From assembly GCF_043641665.1 (NCBI RefSeq), contig NC_092191.1, forward strand, positions 67,001-131,000: DNA of 64,000 nt, written 5' to 3'. The DNA is from Enoplosus armatus. Lineage: Eukaryota > Chordata > Actinopteri > Centrarchiformes > Enoplosidae. Positions within the stretch are counted from its first letter, which is position 1. Every line of letters begins with the position of its first letter. The notes beneath the pieces are model-generated. The model saw only the letters and a list, made by a program, of their open reading frames with translations, had not been told where the DNA came from and searched no databases. Shown here one piece after another: positions 49,574-58,043 of the stretch. A program made the translations under genes and the position numbers.

Positions 49574-50767
49574 CCACCCACCCTTACTGTCTGGTTAGTG
49601 TCTCCACCTGTTTCCTGATCAGCAGGTTACAAATGAAGCACATGACGTCAATTGTGATTTCTATAAAAACGTGGTCTGAAAATATAACATCAAACATTAA
49701 TGACTCTTGTCTCACTTTAAGGTGATTTAACACAAATTACAGAGACGTGAACCGATCCGATATCTTGAAGATCCTCAGTGTTTAAACTCTTCGATCTTTT
49801 AATTTCATAAAAGTCAGTTCATTTCACTTTGATCTGTTTCAGTTTCACATTAAAAGATTCAGTTCTGAAATATTCTCACTGTTAAATAAAGACTCAAGTT
49901 ATTTTCATTTATCTAAAATCAATGATAATAATAAATCAGAGCTGCAACGATTAGCTGATTAATCGATCGACAGAAAAATGATCAGCTATTTTGATAATCA
50001 ATTAATCGTTTTAAATCATTTTTCAAACAAAAGTGGTGAAACGATTTTAATATTTTCTAGCTCTTCTCAAATAAAAGACTTTGTTGTTTTTCTCTGTTTT
50101 ATATCAGAAAACATATAACATATGAATGTTAATAAAATGATGAAAGTAGCTCCCAATTAAAATTCGGCTGATCGACTAATTGATTAATCGACTACTCGAT
50201 CAGCTCTAAAGTTCATGTTGCTGATACTTCTGATTGTACTTTACTATAAAAAACATTTTTAAATGTGAAAAAGCTTCATTTTTAATTTTCTCTTTAATCC
50301 AAACTGAAAGTTGATCAGTCCCATGCAGGACAATAAAGACTGAACTGAGTACAATGAAAATACTTTAAATAGGAAGTACAAGTACCTCAAGATTGTATTT
50401 GAGTACACTGAGGAGTAAATGGTAGCTGTTCAGTTCCTTCAGGCCGTTCCGTTGCATACTTTCGCTCCTTATATTTTATCATTTTACGGATAATACTGCA
50501 TTTTTATGAAGTAAAGCTATAAATGCGGGACTTTCACTTGTAGTATTTTTACACTGTGATATTTTCACTGAAGTAAATTATCGGAGTACTCTTTCCACTA
50601 AATATAATTATAGAGAAAGTCTCACCCTCGTCTAGCAGTCTCTCCAGGTGCTGGAAGATCCCGCAAAAGTTGGGCAGACTGCTCATCAGCTTCTTGTCGT
50701 TCATGAGCTGCATCAGATAATCCGGACTGGGTCTCGGCTTCTCCTTCCCCTCCATCTCCCCCACCAT
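29984..50767 (-). CDS. qki: Quaking-family STAR/KH RNA-binding protein
   Basis: Seven coding exons on the minus strand: 50626-50767, 42674-42810, 41367-41483, 36228-36371, 33258-33345, 32775-33074 and 29984-30147. Borders are GT-AG and phases agree, giving 363 aa. Order: QUA1 ([19 protein letters not shown]; the dimerisation Glu48 is formed across the exon 1/2 junction), KH ([33 protein letters not shown]), QUA2 ([19 protein letters not shown]), a Pro/Ala-rich region ([14 protein letters not shown]), and a QKI-5-like last exon ([14 protein letters not shown]). Family members bind ACUAAY-type RNA and control splicing, stability and glial or muscle RNA processing. The C-terminal tail departs from QKI-5 (see findings). 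Which teleost quaking paralogue this is cannot be decided from memory; qki2 is a candidate. The introns are heavily invaded by repeats. Confidence 0.93.
30150..31000. other. quaking intron 6, part
   Basis: No alternative QKI-6 or QKI-7 type tail exon could be recognised here. No element identified. Confidence 0.4.
31010..31430. repeat. AT-rich imperfect inverted repeat
   Basis: The left half is rich in GAATAAAGTCATAAT and AAAAAGT. The right half is rich in the complement (ACTTTTT, AATATTA). It could fold into a long hairpin. Known style of fish satellite-like repeat. Confidence 0.6.
31775..31935. repeat. GTGTTGGAGG minisatellite
   Basis: About a dozen imperfect 13-15 bp units of TGTTGGAGGTGTG type in quaking intron 6. 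Confidence 0.85.
32600..32630. repeat. (GT)n microsatellite
   Basis: GT run about 150 bp from the exon 6 donor of quaking. Confidence 0.9.
32775..33074 (-). CDS. qki: quaking coding exon 6
   Basis: 300 nt. Encodes [36 protein letters not shown] and [14 protein letters not shown]. Donor GTAAGC. The frame stays open past the donor for some 35 codons, so intron retention would give a different tail. Confidence 0.9.
33258..33345 (-). CDS. qki: quaking coding exon 5 (QUA2)
   Basis: 88 nt encoding [20 protein letters not shown] and TYRDANIKP. Donor GTAAGA. Confidence 0.94.
33690..34245 (-). mobile_element. L2-group LINE C-terminal fragment
   Basis: Minus-strand frame 33756-34244 reads [20 protein letters not shown], then [10 protein letters not shown] and [19 protein letters not shown] to a stop: the conserved C-terminus of L2-like ORF2, frame open over about 130 codons. 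5'-truncated. In quaking intron 4. Confidence 0.85.
34530..34640. repeat. Dispersed repeat, copy 2
   Basis: Related to 25140-25230 over about 90 bp. Confidence 0.6.
34665..35390 (+). mobile_element. Ty3/Gypsy pol fragment (RT to RNase H)
   Basis: Shows the tail of a Gypsy-type reverse transcriptase (a LEYLDD-like box near 34770-34790, then a connection region) and an RNase H-like start (codons near 35101-35360), all plus strand. Interrupted by frame changes and stops (for example near 34913 and 35097). No LTRs seen. An inactive fossil in quaking intron 4. Confidence 0.8.
35862..35900. repeat. (AC)n microsatellite
   Basis: About 19 AC units. Confidence 0.95.
36228..36371 (-). CDS. qki: quaking coding exon 4 (KH end / QUA2 start)
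   Basis: 144 nt, 48 aa: [20 protein letters not shown] through [11 protein letters not shown]-rich minisatellite begins some 15 bp upstream of the acceptor. Confidence 0.95.
36386..36792. repeat. GAGA/GACAGGTAGAGACAG minisatellite
   Basis: Purine-rich array next to the quaking exon 4 acceptor. In the transcript it forms a pyrimidine-rich tract of about 400 nt directly upstream of the splice site. Confidence 0.9.
36793..37975. other. quaking intron 3, part
   Basis: AT-rich. GCTAGCATTAGCC-type short repeats lie near 37900-37950. No gene seen. Confidence 0.4.
37976..38923 (+). mobile_element. Tc1-like DNA transposon, inactive
   Basis: TIRs TCAGAAAGTATTCAG (37976-37990) and its complement (38909-38923). 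Inside, plus-strand remnants of a Tc1 transposase are legible but out of frame: an HTH-like segment near 38200, then codons for [13 protein letters not shown] near 38590. About 948 bp, shorter than a full element, with several stops. Confidence 0.85.
39390..40130. repeat. ACAAAACCACCACAAAGAGA minisatellite, about 740 bp
   Basis: Imperfect 18-21 bp and 40-bp units, almost without G on the plus strand except in AAAGAG. The complement is open in all three frames for long stretches (repeated [13 protein letters not shown] words). This is a by-product of composition, not a gene. Confidence 0.9.
40131..41330. other. quaking intron 3, unique-looking part
   Basis: No coding or mobile sequence recognised. 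Confidence 0.4.
41331..41362. repeat. (TG)n microsatellite beside quaking exon 3 donor
   Basis: About 16 units, ending 4 bp from the exon border. Confidence 0.9.
41367..41483 (-). CDS. qki: quaking coding exon 3 (KH core)
   Basis: 117 nt, 39 aa, phase 0. Holds the GPRG loop and [16 protein letters not shown]. The donor GTAACA is followed at once by a (GT)n run in the transcript strand. Confidence 0.95.
41590..41870. repeat. GGGAGGAGTAGCGGGACGACAGT minisatellite (23 bp)
   Basis: About a dozen units. Alternating variants read GACGACAGT, GACTACACT and GACAGCACT. In quaking intron 2, some 110 bp from exon 3. Confidence 0.92.
42180..42365 (-). mobile_element. Non-LTR reverse transcriptase fragment
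   Basis: The minus strand reads [19 protein letters not shown] then [19 protein letters not shown], the FDFS.AFD.IDH block of an RT palm. Short and truncated. Confidence 0.65.
42674..42810 (-). CDS. qki: quaking coding exon 2
   Basis: Encodes [16 protein letters not shown] and [18 protein letters not shown]. The acceptor is preceded by a (GT)n run; donor GTGAGT. Confidence 0.95.
42818..42841. repeat. (CA)n microsatellite at quaking exon 2 acceptor
   Basis: About 12 CA units immediately upstream of the acceptor in the transcript. Confidence 0.9.
43209..43340 (+). mobile_element. Dispersed repeat (CCAAGATGGCAACGGCCAAAAT), copy 1
   Basis: About 80% similar by eye to 53252-53385. Common fish repeat style with AACCAAGATGGCAACGGCC and GGCTTCAAAAC. 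Confidence 0.7.
43341..44512. other. quaking intron 1, part
   Basis: No gene or element recognised. A (TG)n run follows at 44513-44540. Confidence 0.4.
44870..45105. repeat. Inverted repeat upstream of a LINE
   Basis: GGCGGTAATGCACCTAAAAGCTGTTTGGCAAC at about 44905-44938 (given in parts: GGCGGTAATGCACC, AAGCTGTTTGGCAAC) is mirrored by GTTGCCAAACAGCTTGTAGG then TGCATTACCGCC at 45054-45086. Confidence 0.7.
45110..47625 (+). mobile_element. Nearly full-length CR1/L2-group LINE with internal deletion
   Basis: An APE-type endonuclease opens at 45164 ([14 protein letters not shown]; catalytic-style LGDFN and GHSDHD). At least two single-base frame breaks follow (near 45885 and 46052). The RT frame 46174-47043 then carries [35 protein letters not shown] and [16 protein letters not shown]. 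At about 47025 the sequence jumps to the C-terminal part ([20 protein letters not shown], then to NLTNLH at 47350), so the palm with the ADD box is missing. The 3' end is a (TTCTGA)n-like tail at 47597-47622. Dead copy in quaking intron 1. Confidence 0.88.
48060..49263. mobile_element. Non-autonomous hAT element with 8-bp target duplication
   Basis: Ends: TGTGTCTCAATCTCGCGGCC at the left, and AATTTGAGTTTGAGACCCCT at the right, whose complement (AGGGGTCTCAAACTCAAATT) matches the left end. TCTAGAAC occurs on both sides (48052-48059 and 49264-49271). Interior carries GCGGCCCGCGGGCCAATTGC near the left end. No transposase frame seen. Confidence 0.92.
48879..49019. mobile_element. Foldback element nested in the hAT element
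   Basis: The left arm 48879-48912 (GAACAGCCCGGTAG..TTTGCGCT) is an imperfect inverted copy of 48984-49019 (AGCGCAAAAAG..CCGGGCTGTTC). Confidence 0.8.
49540..49571. repeat. Poly(C) run
   Basis: More than 30 C in a row. Length likely uncertain. Confidence 0.9.
49600..50625. other. quaking intron 1, exon-proximal part
   Basis: AT-rich. ATTAATCGATCGAC / TAATTGATTAATCGACTACTCG words form a weak inverted pair (49955-50190). No gene seen. Confidence 0.4.
50626..50767 (-). CDS. qki: quaking coding exon 1 (QUA1 start)
   Basis: Residues 1-47 plus one base. Starts [20 protein letters not shown] and ends before GTGAGA. The ATG lies in a CCGGACCATGG context. Confidence 0.95.
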
Positions 50768-51220
50768 GGTCCGGCAACAGAAAAGAAACAGAGACAAATA
50801 ATACGGCGGATCCGGATCACAGCGGACCTCCTGTGTATATGCAGAGCATGAAGATAAATCCAGACCTGGACCCAGACCCGGTCCCGGAGCTGCTCTCTGC
50901 CTCCTCTTGTTCTGCTTTTAATCCACAAGTGAAGAAAAATAAAACACCGACTTTCTGAACTCTCCTCCGACTGGTGAAGTGGTCCGGATCAGAGGAGAAT
51001 CAGCTGTGAATCCGGTTTTATTCCTCCAGCAGCTCCAGCTCTGCAACCCGCTCTCCTCCGGAACTCCCCGGCGCTCAGTGGCTGTCTGTTGGCGAGCAGC
51101 GGCTACGCTCCTCCGCTCCGTCCGGTCCTCCACACACTCTCACACACACACAGACACACACTGAGACTGACGGGGAGGCTAAGGAGGAAGCACACAGCTT
51201 CCGGTCCCGGCCTTCAGAGT
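50768..51220 (-). promoter_or_regulatory. quaking 5' UTR and CpG-rich promoter
   Basis: GC- and CpG-richer than its surroundings, with CTTCCGG at 51198-51204 (ETS-like) and no TATA box seen. Position directly upstream of the quaking start supports a promoter role. The transcription start is not determined. Confidence 0.6.
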
Positions 51221-52891
51221 AAAAACACAAACCTTCAGAATAAAAACATGAGAATGCGTGTCATTGTTCAATAAATATATTGATCACCTCAAACCTCCTC
51301 TGGACTATTTCTGGATACCTCTGGATCTTATGTCATATGAAATAAAATGATGCTGAAATATTTATAGAAACAATATTTAAAAACACAAAACATTAAATCT
51401 GTATTACAACAATGCAAATAAAGACAAAGTTTATTTCAGATTCAATTCAAATTTATTTGTAATAGCAGTTTACACACAATACACAGCACAGAAGAGTGAA
51501 GAGATTAATAATAATTTTAAAAAAATAATAATAATTATAATAATAATGATGTTAATAAAATCACATGGTCACATGAACACAACACACTGTTTTTAATTCG
51601 TTTGACTTTTCTGAATTGTGTTTATAACGTTTTTATTTTGAAGTCAACATCACCTAACGTGTCCTGTTCAATCAGAGAGCAGTTGATCGGCAGGTCAGAG
51701 GTCAGAGGTCACAGCAGCAGTCTGGAGGAATTAAAGGAGCGTTCAAGTTTTATCCTCGTGTTAATTATCAATTATTAATTTGTAATAGATCTTTAGTTCT
51801 GCAGCTTTAAATGTTAATAAGCTATTAAATGAATTTTGCTCCTGAAAACCTTTAATAGGAAGTCAGTTGTCAGAAACGTTAACATCAAATGTATTAATAA
51901 AAGAGTTAATGTTCAGAGTTTATGACCTCAAACAAGTTTAATTTTAAAAGAATTATCTGAATATTTCTCTCAATGATAAAAATCACATTAAAAGATTTAA
52001 AAGATTTTTACAGAAAATAAAGAAACAGAAATGTGTTGACACAGAAAAGAGAGAGAGACAGAGAGTCAGTGTCTCTCGCTCGTTCCCAGGCATCAGTGTG
52101 GATAAAGCTTCTTAGTTTGAATCTGTCGCCTTAAATACTTTAATTGGCTTAATGGTTTTGCTTCTTTTTCATATGGAAACAAGTCTCCCCCTCCACCCCC
52201 TTCTCCCCCTCCTGGGAGCCGAAAAAGAGAAGAAAAGGCATGAAAGGAAAAGGAAAGAGAGAAGGGTGAGGAGGGAGGAGGAGGGGGGAGGAGAGGAAGA
52301 ATAAAACAACAACACTTCTTGTGTTTGTGATGTCAGTTTGGCTGAAAACTCGTCTCTCTGAGCAGAAACAGATCAGACTGAAGAATGTTTGAACCAGGAC
52401 TAGGTCTGCCTTTGCTCCTTGTTTCATCTGTCAGGCTACAAGGACGCCACAGCCCGACCCTCTGATTGGTGGAGGTTATACCTGCAGCCTGTGAGGAGGC
52501 CTGTAGCCAAGACTCAGGGCTGAAAAACACTGCTTTGTCAAGTAAAAGATGTGCCCCCCATCCCCACTTGTGAAACTAAACTTACAGCCTCATCTAGATT
52601 CACATACGAAACCTGAATTGTATCTTGTGATGATTCTGTCAATTCCAAATCCATTTTTGGATGTCTTGAATAAAGTTTTGTTGACTGAACTGCTCACCTG
52701 CGAGAGCACAGGTGTTAAGCGAACACTCGTGAGCCAGAGGTTTGGCAGCTCAGCAGGTAGAGGAGATAAAGATGCTTTGAAACACTTCAGTGACTTCAGA
52801 ACCAGGCGAAGTTTGAACTTATGATCAGCTGCTGCCACCGACATCACAGAGGATGGGGGAGGGCACACCTTGACAAGAGACCATGGCCGCC
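51221..52891. other. Intergenic sequence upstream of quaking
   Basis: AT-rich to 52140. A GGAGGAGGAG purine patch at 52250-52300 and a short ATTCAATTCAAATTTATTTG LINE/SINE-tail-like motif at 51440-51460. No gene recognised. Confidence 0.45.
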
Positions 52892-53136
52892 TACTATACA
52901 AGCAGTACGTACTGATTTGGCCGAAATGTAGTATGCAGTACGCAAACAAAAGCAAAATATGCAGTATGTCAAAAATACCCAGATGTTGTACTGATTCTAA
53001 TACCTGCATGATTACATCCGCTTTCCAAAACCGGCCGGGGATACTGAAAAATACATTGATTTGACAGTTTCATACTGGATACTACTGTATGTAGTACATA
53101 CTGCATACTGCATTTGTCGGCAGTATGTACTAAGTG
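52892..53136. mobile_element. MITE with TACTGCATACT-type inverted ends
   Basis: The left end AGTACGTACTGATTTGG..GTAGTATGCAGTACGC is an imperfect inverted copy of the right end GTAGTACATACTGCATACTG..GGCAGTATGTACT. Confidence 0.7.
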
Positions 53137-53251
53137 ATTCCGAACACAGCTCATGACTCAAGGAGCCAGGTGCAGTCAGGTTGCCGGTATAGGCAGGCGT
53201 GCATAGTGTCCTCGGGTTCTCAGACCAGCTCCACTTTCTCATCCAAATATG

Positions 53252-53385
53252 GTCACTTCAGGTTCCAAAAAACCAAGATGGCAACGGCCAAAATGCCAAA
53301 CTTGAGGCTTCAAAACGGTTGACCACAAAGCAATGGGGAGGCGTCACAGTGGCTACCTCCACTTCTGATACAGTCTATGATTCTG
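53252..53385 (+). mobile_element. Dispersed repeat (CCAAGATGGCAACGGCCAAAAT), copy 2
   Basis: Counterpart of 43209-43340. Confidence 0.7.
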
Positions 53386-53934
53386 GATTAATCTGGAGGC
53401 TCCGGATTCAGGGTTTGTCAAACTGATGAAGTGACACAACAAACTCCAGACTGTGATGTGTCAGCACACCTGCAGTCACCTGACAGCATCATGTGACCAG
53501 AGTCATGATGAGTCACAGCTGAAGGCTGAAGAAGAAAACAAAGGTTTTTAAACAGCATTCAGAAACAATGAAGCTGTTCTTTCTGACAAACAACAGAACA
53601 AAATGTCTGCTGTTCAACACACACACATTTACACACAGGATTTATTGTGTCGTTCTGCTGATTGAAAACATTTTTTCCTCAAAACAAAGTTCATATTGTT
53701 TAAATCGTGAAATGAATCCAGAAGAGGCAGAAAAGTGTTGTTGATGTTTCAGAAGTACTCACACTCTTTACTGAAGTAAAAGTATTGTAGAAACGCTTTG
53801 TTAGAAGTAAAAGTTACACATTTTATTGAAGTAAAAATACAGAAGTATTATCAGAAAAACATACTTACAAAACAGGAAAAGTACTCAGTTTATGACTGCC
53901 GCTCACCTGGAAACCTCACCTGTCTGTCTGTCTG

Positions 53935-54025
53935 TTTGTAGAGTACTGAGGAGTAGTGAGGAGTACTGCAGAGTACTGAGGAGTATTAAGGAGTACTGCA
54001 GAGTACTAAGGAGTATTGAGGATCA
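53935..54025. repeat. GAGTACTGAGGAGTA tandem repeat
   Basis: About six 12-15 bp units. Confidence 0.85.
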
Positions 54026-54157
54026 GTTTGTGTTTACTGAAGAATCTCTGGAACGACCCACCCACTCTGTTCTCTGATTGGTAGGAACAAACGACATCAG
54101 TGTTCACTGAGTCAAGACACTCAGACGACCTCCAGACTGTAAGAAGGTCACATTAAC

Positions 54158-54362
54158 ATAGAGACAGACAGACAGGCAGACAGGCAGACCGACAGACCGA
54201 CAGACAGACAGGCAGACAGGCAGACAGACAGGCAGACAGACCGACTGACCGACTGACAGACAGACAGACAGACCGACAGACAGACAGGCAGGCAGACCGA
54301 CAGACTGACTGAGAGGCAGACTGACAGATAGGCAGACCGACAGACAGACAGACGGACTGACA
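54158..54362. repeat. (GACA)n with GACC/GGCA variants
   Basis: About 205 bp of imperfect GACA tetranucleotide. Confidence 0.92.
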
Positions 54363-54765
54363 AACAGATGATGATGTCACAGTACAGTCAGGTGTACAGG
54401 TGAGTTGAATGACGATGTCACAGTACAGTCAGGTGTACAGGTGAGTTGAATGACGATGTCACAGTACAGTCAGGTGTACAGGTGAGTTGAATGATGGTGT
54501 CACAGTACTGTAGTAAGTTGGATGATGATGTCACAGTAGAGTCAGGAGTACAGGTGAGTTGAATGATGATGTCACAGTGCAGTCAGGTGTACAGGTGAAT
54601 TGAATGATGATGTCACAATACAGTCAGGAGTACAGGTGAGTTGGACAATGATGTCACAGTGCAGTCAGGCACACAGGTGAATTGAATGATGATGTCACAG
54701 TACTGTAGTGAGTTGGATGATGATGTCACAGTACAGTCAGGCATACAGGTGGGTTGGATGATGAG
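54363..54765. repeat. About 41-bp minisatellite (GATGATGTCACAGTACAGTC)
   Basis: About ten units of ATGATGTCACAGTACAGTCA then GGTGTACAGGTGAGTTGA. It directly adjoins the GACA array. Confidence 0.9.
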
Positions 54766-54942
54766 TCTGGACTCTCAGGTATGAAATAATAAAACGTAGC
54801 AACGTTAGATGAATAAATATTTCTCAGTCAGACAAACTCAAACAAGTTAACCTTAACATTGTTGGTTCGATTCTCATCATCTATCCCTGAGCTTCTTTTC
54901 CAAATAGAAACTGTGAAATAACAACATGGCAAACAGCTGATG

Positions 54943-54944
<2 letters not shown>

Positions 54945-55002
<58 letters not shown>
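54945..55002. repeat. (GT)n microsatellite
   Basis: About 29 GT units. Confidence 0.95.
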
Positions 55003-55003
<1 letters not shown>

Positions 55004-56790
55004 CAGATCAGCTGACTGTGTGTTGTTTCATTGTTTTCCATCAGACAAAAGAACAAATGTCTTTCTGTCTGAGATCTACAGTACAGTGCGATGAATCTTC
55101 CCCTGTTGTGTTTTTATGTATGTATGTTTCAGAATGACTCAATGTTTAAATACAGACAGAAAGACACTCTTACTACCTGCAGTGACAGAAACTTACAATT
55201 TATAATCTGTTATGATACGTTAGAGCAATCCTCTATGTGTCTTCATAAAATATAATGTGCTGTGTAACCCAGGACTCAGATTCTTCTTTCAAACACTGTT
55301 GTCACTTTGGCATGGAGGTACAGTATATTGGCATGTGTGGTTGTGTATGTGCTTCTGTTTGTTTTTATTATTAGTTATTATTATGGAGGCAGGTATATGT
55401 GTGCAGTATCTGAGACAAAGTATATCATATCATGTAACATCACGTTAACATTTATGTTTGTAATCTCTTAAATACAATAAAGAAATTAATACGTGTTCTG
55501 CTGCCCTCAGGATTGTCTTCTAGATTACTTCATACTACTACTCCACTACATTTCACAGGGAAATATTGTACTTTTACTGCACTTAAACTGAGAATACTTG
55601 TGTACTTACACTGAAGTAGGATTTTAAATGCTGGATTTTGAGTATTTTGAGACTGTAGTATGTGAGACTGGCCATAATTGTCTTTATTGTTTTACAGCTA
55701 TATTTTGGTTGCTATGTTTTCAGTTGCATGCATTTTATCTTATTTTACTGATTTTGATGCATGATTTATATTCAAGTGTTGCGTTGAATTCTCGTGTGTT
55801 GTGTTGTGTTAGTTTTTGTTGAGATTTTGACTCGGCCACAGCCGTCAAGAATAATCCAACTAATTACCAAGATGGGATATGAACACAGCGACGGTATATG
55901 ACGGGCCAGAAACAGAAGACTGGGATAGCGACAGCACGAGGCGCAGAGCCACGGAGAGAGGGACGCCGGCAGACCCAGGCGATCCACACACGGTCTGCTG
56001 TCCAGACCAAGTGTAAGTACGGTGGAGTAAAGGGTGGAAGAGGAGTAGGTTACTGTCGGACTCCCCACAGGCGGCTGTTTTTCTTGTTCTTCCCAAACGA
56101 AAACGGCGGCGTGTGGTGGGGAGCAGCAGTGGGAAGAACACTGTTGGAGCTGGACTTTGAGGGAGCGGTTCGTGGACTGTGTTGGTGCGGCTGGACAAGG
56201 GACTGTGTCGCAAAAAAAACTGCCTTTTATCGCTTTTATACAAAGCTTTATTTTTTGTGTTAAACCCTGTATTTTATACTAAAGTGTGCTATCTTTATCT
56301 GGTTATTAATACATTGCTGAACCTGAGTGTGGTTCCCCTTGGGTAATTCCTACTGCTCACTGTCAGGTAAATACATTGTCATAAAAGAACCTCTTCTCGG
56401 TCCATATAGTACATGTACTGTACTGAGTTGTTCAGTACAGGCTCAGTACTTCCTGCTCCTCTGTGTGTGTGTGTGTGTGATGGATGGACGAGGTCCTGGG
56501 AAAGGTCCTGGCTGGTCTCAGTCCAGGTTTTGGACTGAGACCAGCTGATCTGAGCCAGACTAATGAACCAGCAGAGACTCCACAAATCAACCTGAGACAC
56601 AAACCAAAGAAGCTTTTATTCTGAAGGAGGTTTAATTAAAAGAATAGTAGCTGTCATATAAAGCGGAGCAGATGTTTGAAACACTGTTCTCAGATCAGTT
56701 TGGCTGAAGGATGTCTGAGGATTCACAGTGGACAATGTGACAGCAGCTGACTCTGAATCAGTTTATTTTCCACTAAAACATTGACAATAT
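55003..56790. other. Intergenic sequence with a GC-richer island
   Basis: The patch 55840-56210 is CpG-richer than its surroundings but contains no gene I recognise. The stretch to 56350 ending GGTTCCCCTTGGGTAATTCC has the feel of a mobile-element end. Unresolved. Confidence 0.35.
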
Positions 56791-56809
56791 TTATTATACT
56801 TGTTATTCA

Positions 56810-57130
56810 CCTTTCACCTCCTCCCCTCCTGCTCCTCCTCTTTCTCAGCTCCTCTCCTCTTCCTTTACTCCTCTCCTATCCTCCTCCTCCCCTATCCTCC
56901 ACTCTTTCTTGTCCTCTCTCCTCCCCTCCTCCCCTTCCTTCTACTCTCTCCTATCCTCCACTCTTCTTTCTTCTCCTCTGCTCCTCCTCCTCCTCTTCCT
57001 TTGCTCCTCTACCCTTCTCCTCTCCTTGCTGCTACTCTCTCCTCCTCCCCCTCTTCTCTTGTCCCCTCCTCCTCTTTCGTCTCCTCTCCTCCTCCACTCC
57101 TTCTTTCCTCTCCTCCTCTCCTGTCTTTTT
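56810..57130. repeat. CTCCTC-rich polypyrimidine tract
   Basis: About 320 bp almost free of purines on the plus strand. Confidence 0.9.
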
Positions 57131-58043
57131 TATTTATTTTTTTATTTTTTTAAACTTTCTCCCACAGTTTCCCCTCTGGTCTTTGAGGAGATCTGGATCT
57201 GCTGTGGCATGTTTGGGTTGAGGCCAGACCTCCATGTTGTATGAAAGGAGAGGACTGACCCCTCCCCCCTCCTCCTCCCACCTCCTCTCCTACCGCCTGG
57301 TGTCTTTGTGTCTGTCCTTGGCAGCCTCAGCGAGTCCTCAGAGCTTCATTCAGGAGGAAAGAATAGCAGATTTTGATCATTAAGGAGGACGCCTTGTTTC
57401 AGGAAGTCAAGGCTGTGAGGAGGGAAAAGAGAGAGAGAGAGAGAGAGACTTTTGTGTCGGGTGTTTTCCGCCTGGCGACAGCTGATTCATATTCAAATGG
57501 AGTGTCTGAATAGACAGTTCACACACATTCCAGCACAACACACACGCACCTTGTTTAAAAAGAGAGTGATGTCATTCCTGGAGGAGGTGTGAAACTGTGA
57601 GACGAGGAGAGGAGGAGGTAGAGGAGAACAAATAGGATTCACATCCAGACGTGTTAGTGTTGATTAATGATGAAAAATATAAACCACGAGATGTTACAAT
57701 ACGTCTGTAAAACATAAAAATGCAAAATCAACATAGAAATCAAAGACTATCCCGACTGTGAGCAGCTGAGGGCTCACAAGGACACAAAAAAATACTCTGT
57801 GGTTGTTTGCATCTCTTGTGGTTTTGTGGCAGGTTACTGGGTCGTTGCAGCAACGCAGAGTTCTCCAACAGGTCGCTGTTGCAAAAGAGGTGCTGACTCG
57901 GCAAATGAGAACCAGACCTGACCGGAAACTGAACAGAGGTTGAAATTAAGTCTGTCAGTCTGTAGGACAGCTGCTCATTGGTCCAGCAGCTACACTCTGC
58001 TGTGTTCTCATTGGATTCTTTTCTGTGAGGTAGGTGGAGCTGT
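57131..58043. other. Region downstream of the BEN-domain gene
   Basis: Likely contains the 3' UTR of the BEN-domain gene near 57700-58043. No exon recognised. Confidence 0.4.

Noticed and set aside
55898..56263. Open frames in the CpG-richer patch (both strands)
   Set aside because: Overlapping frames with no conserved motif; more likely the end of a mobile element than a gene.
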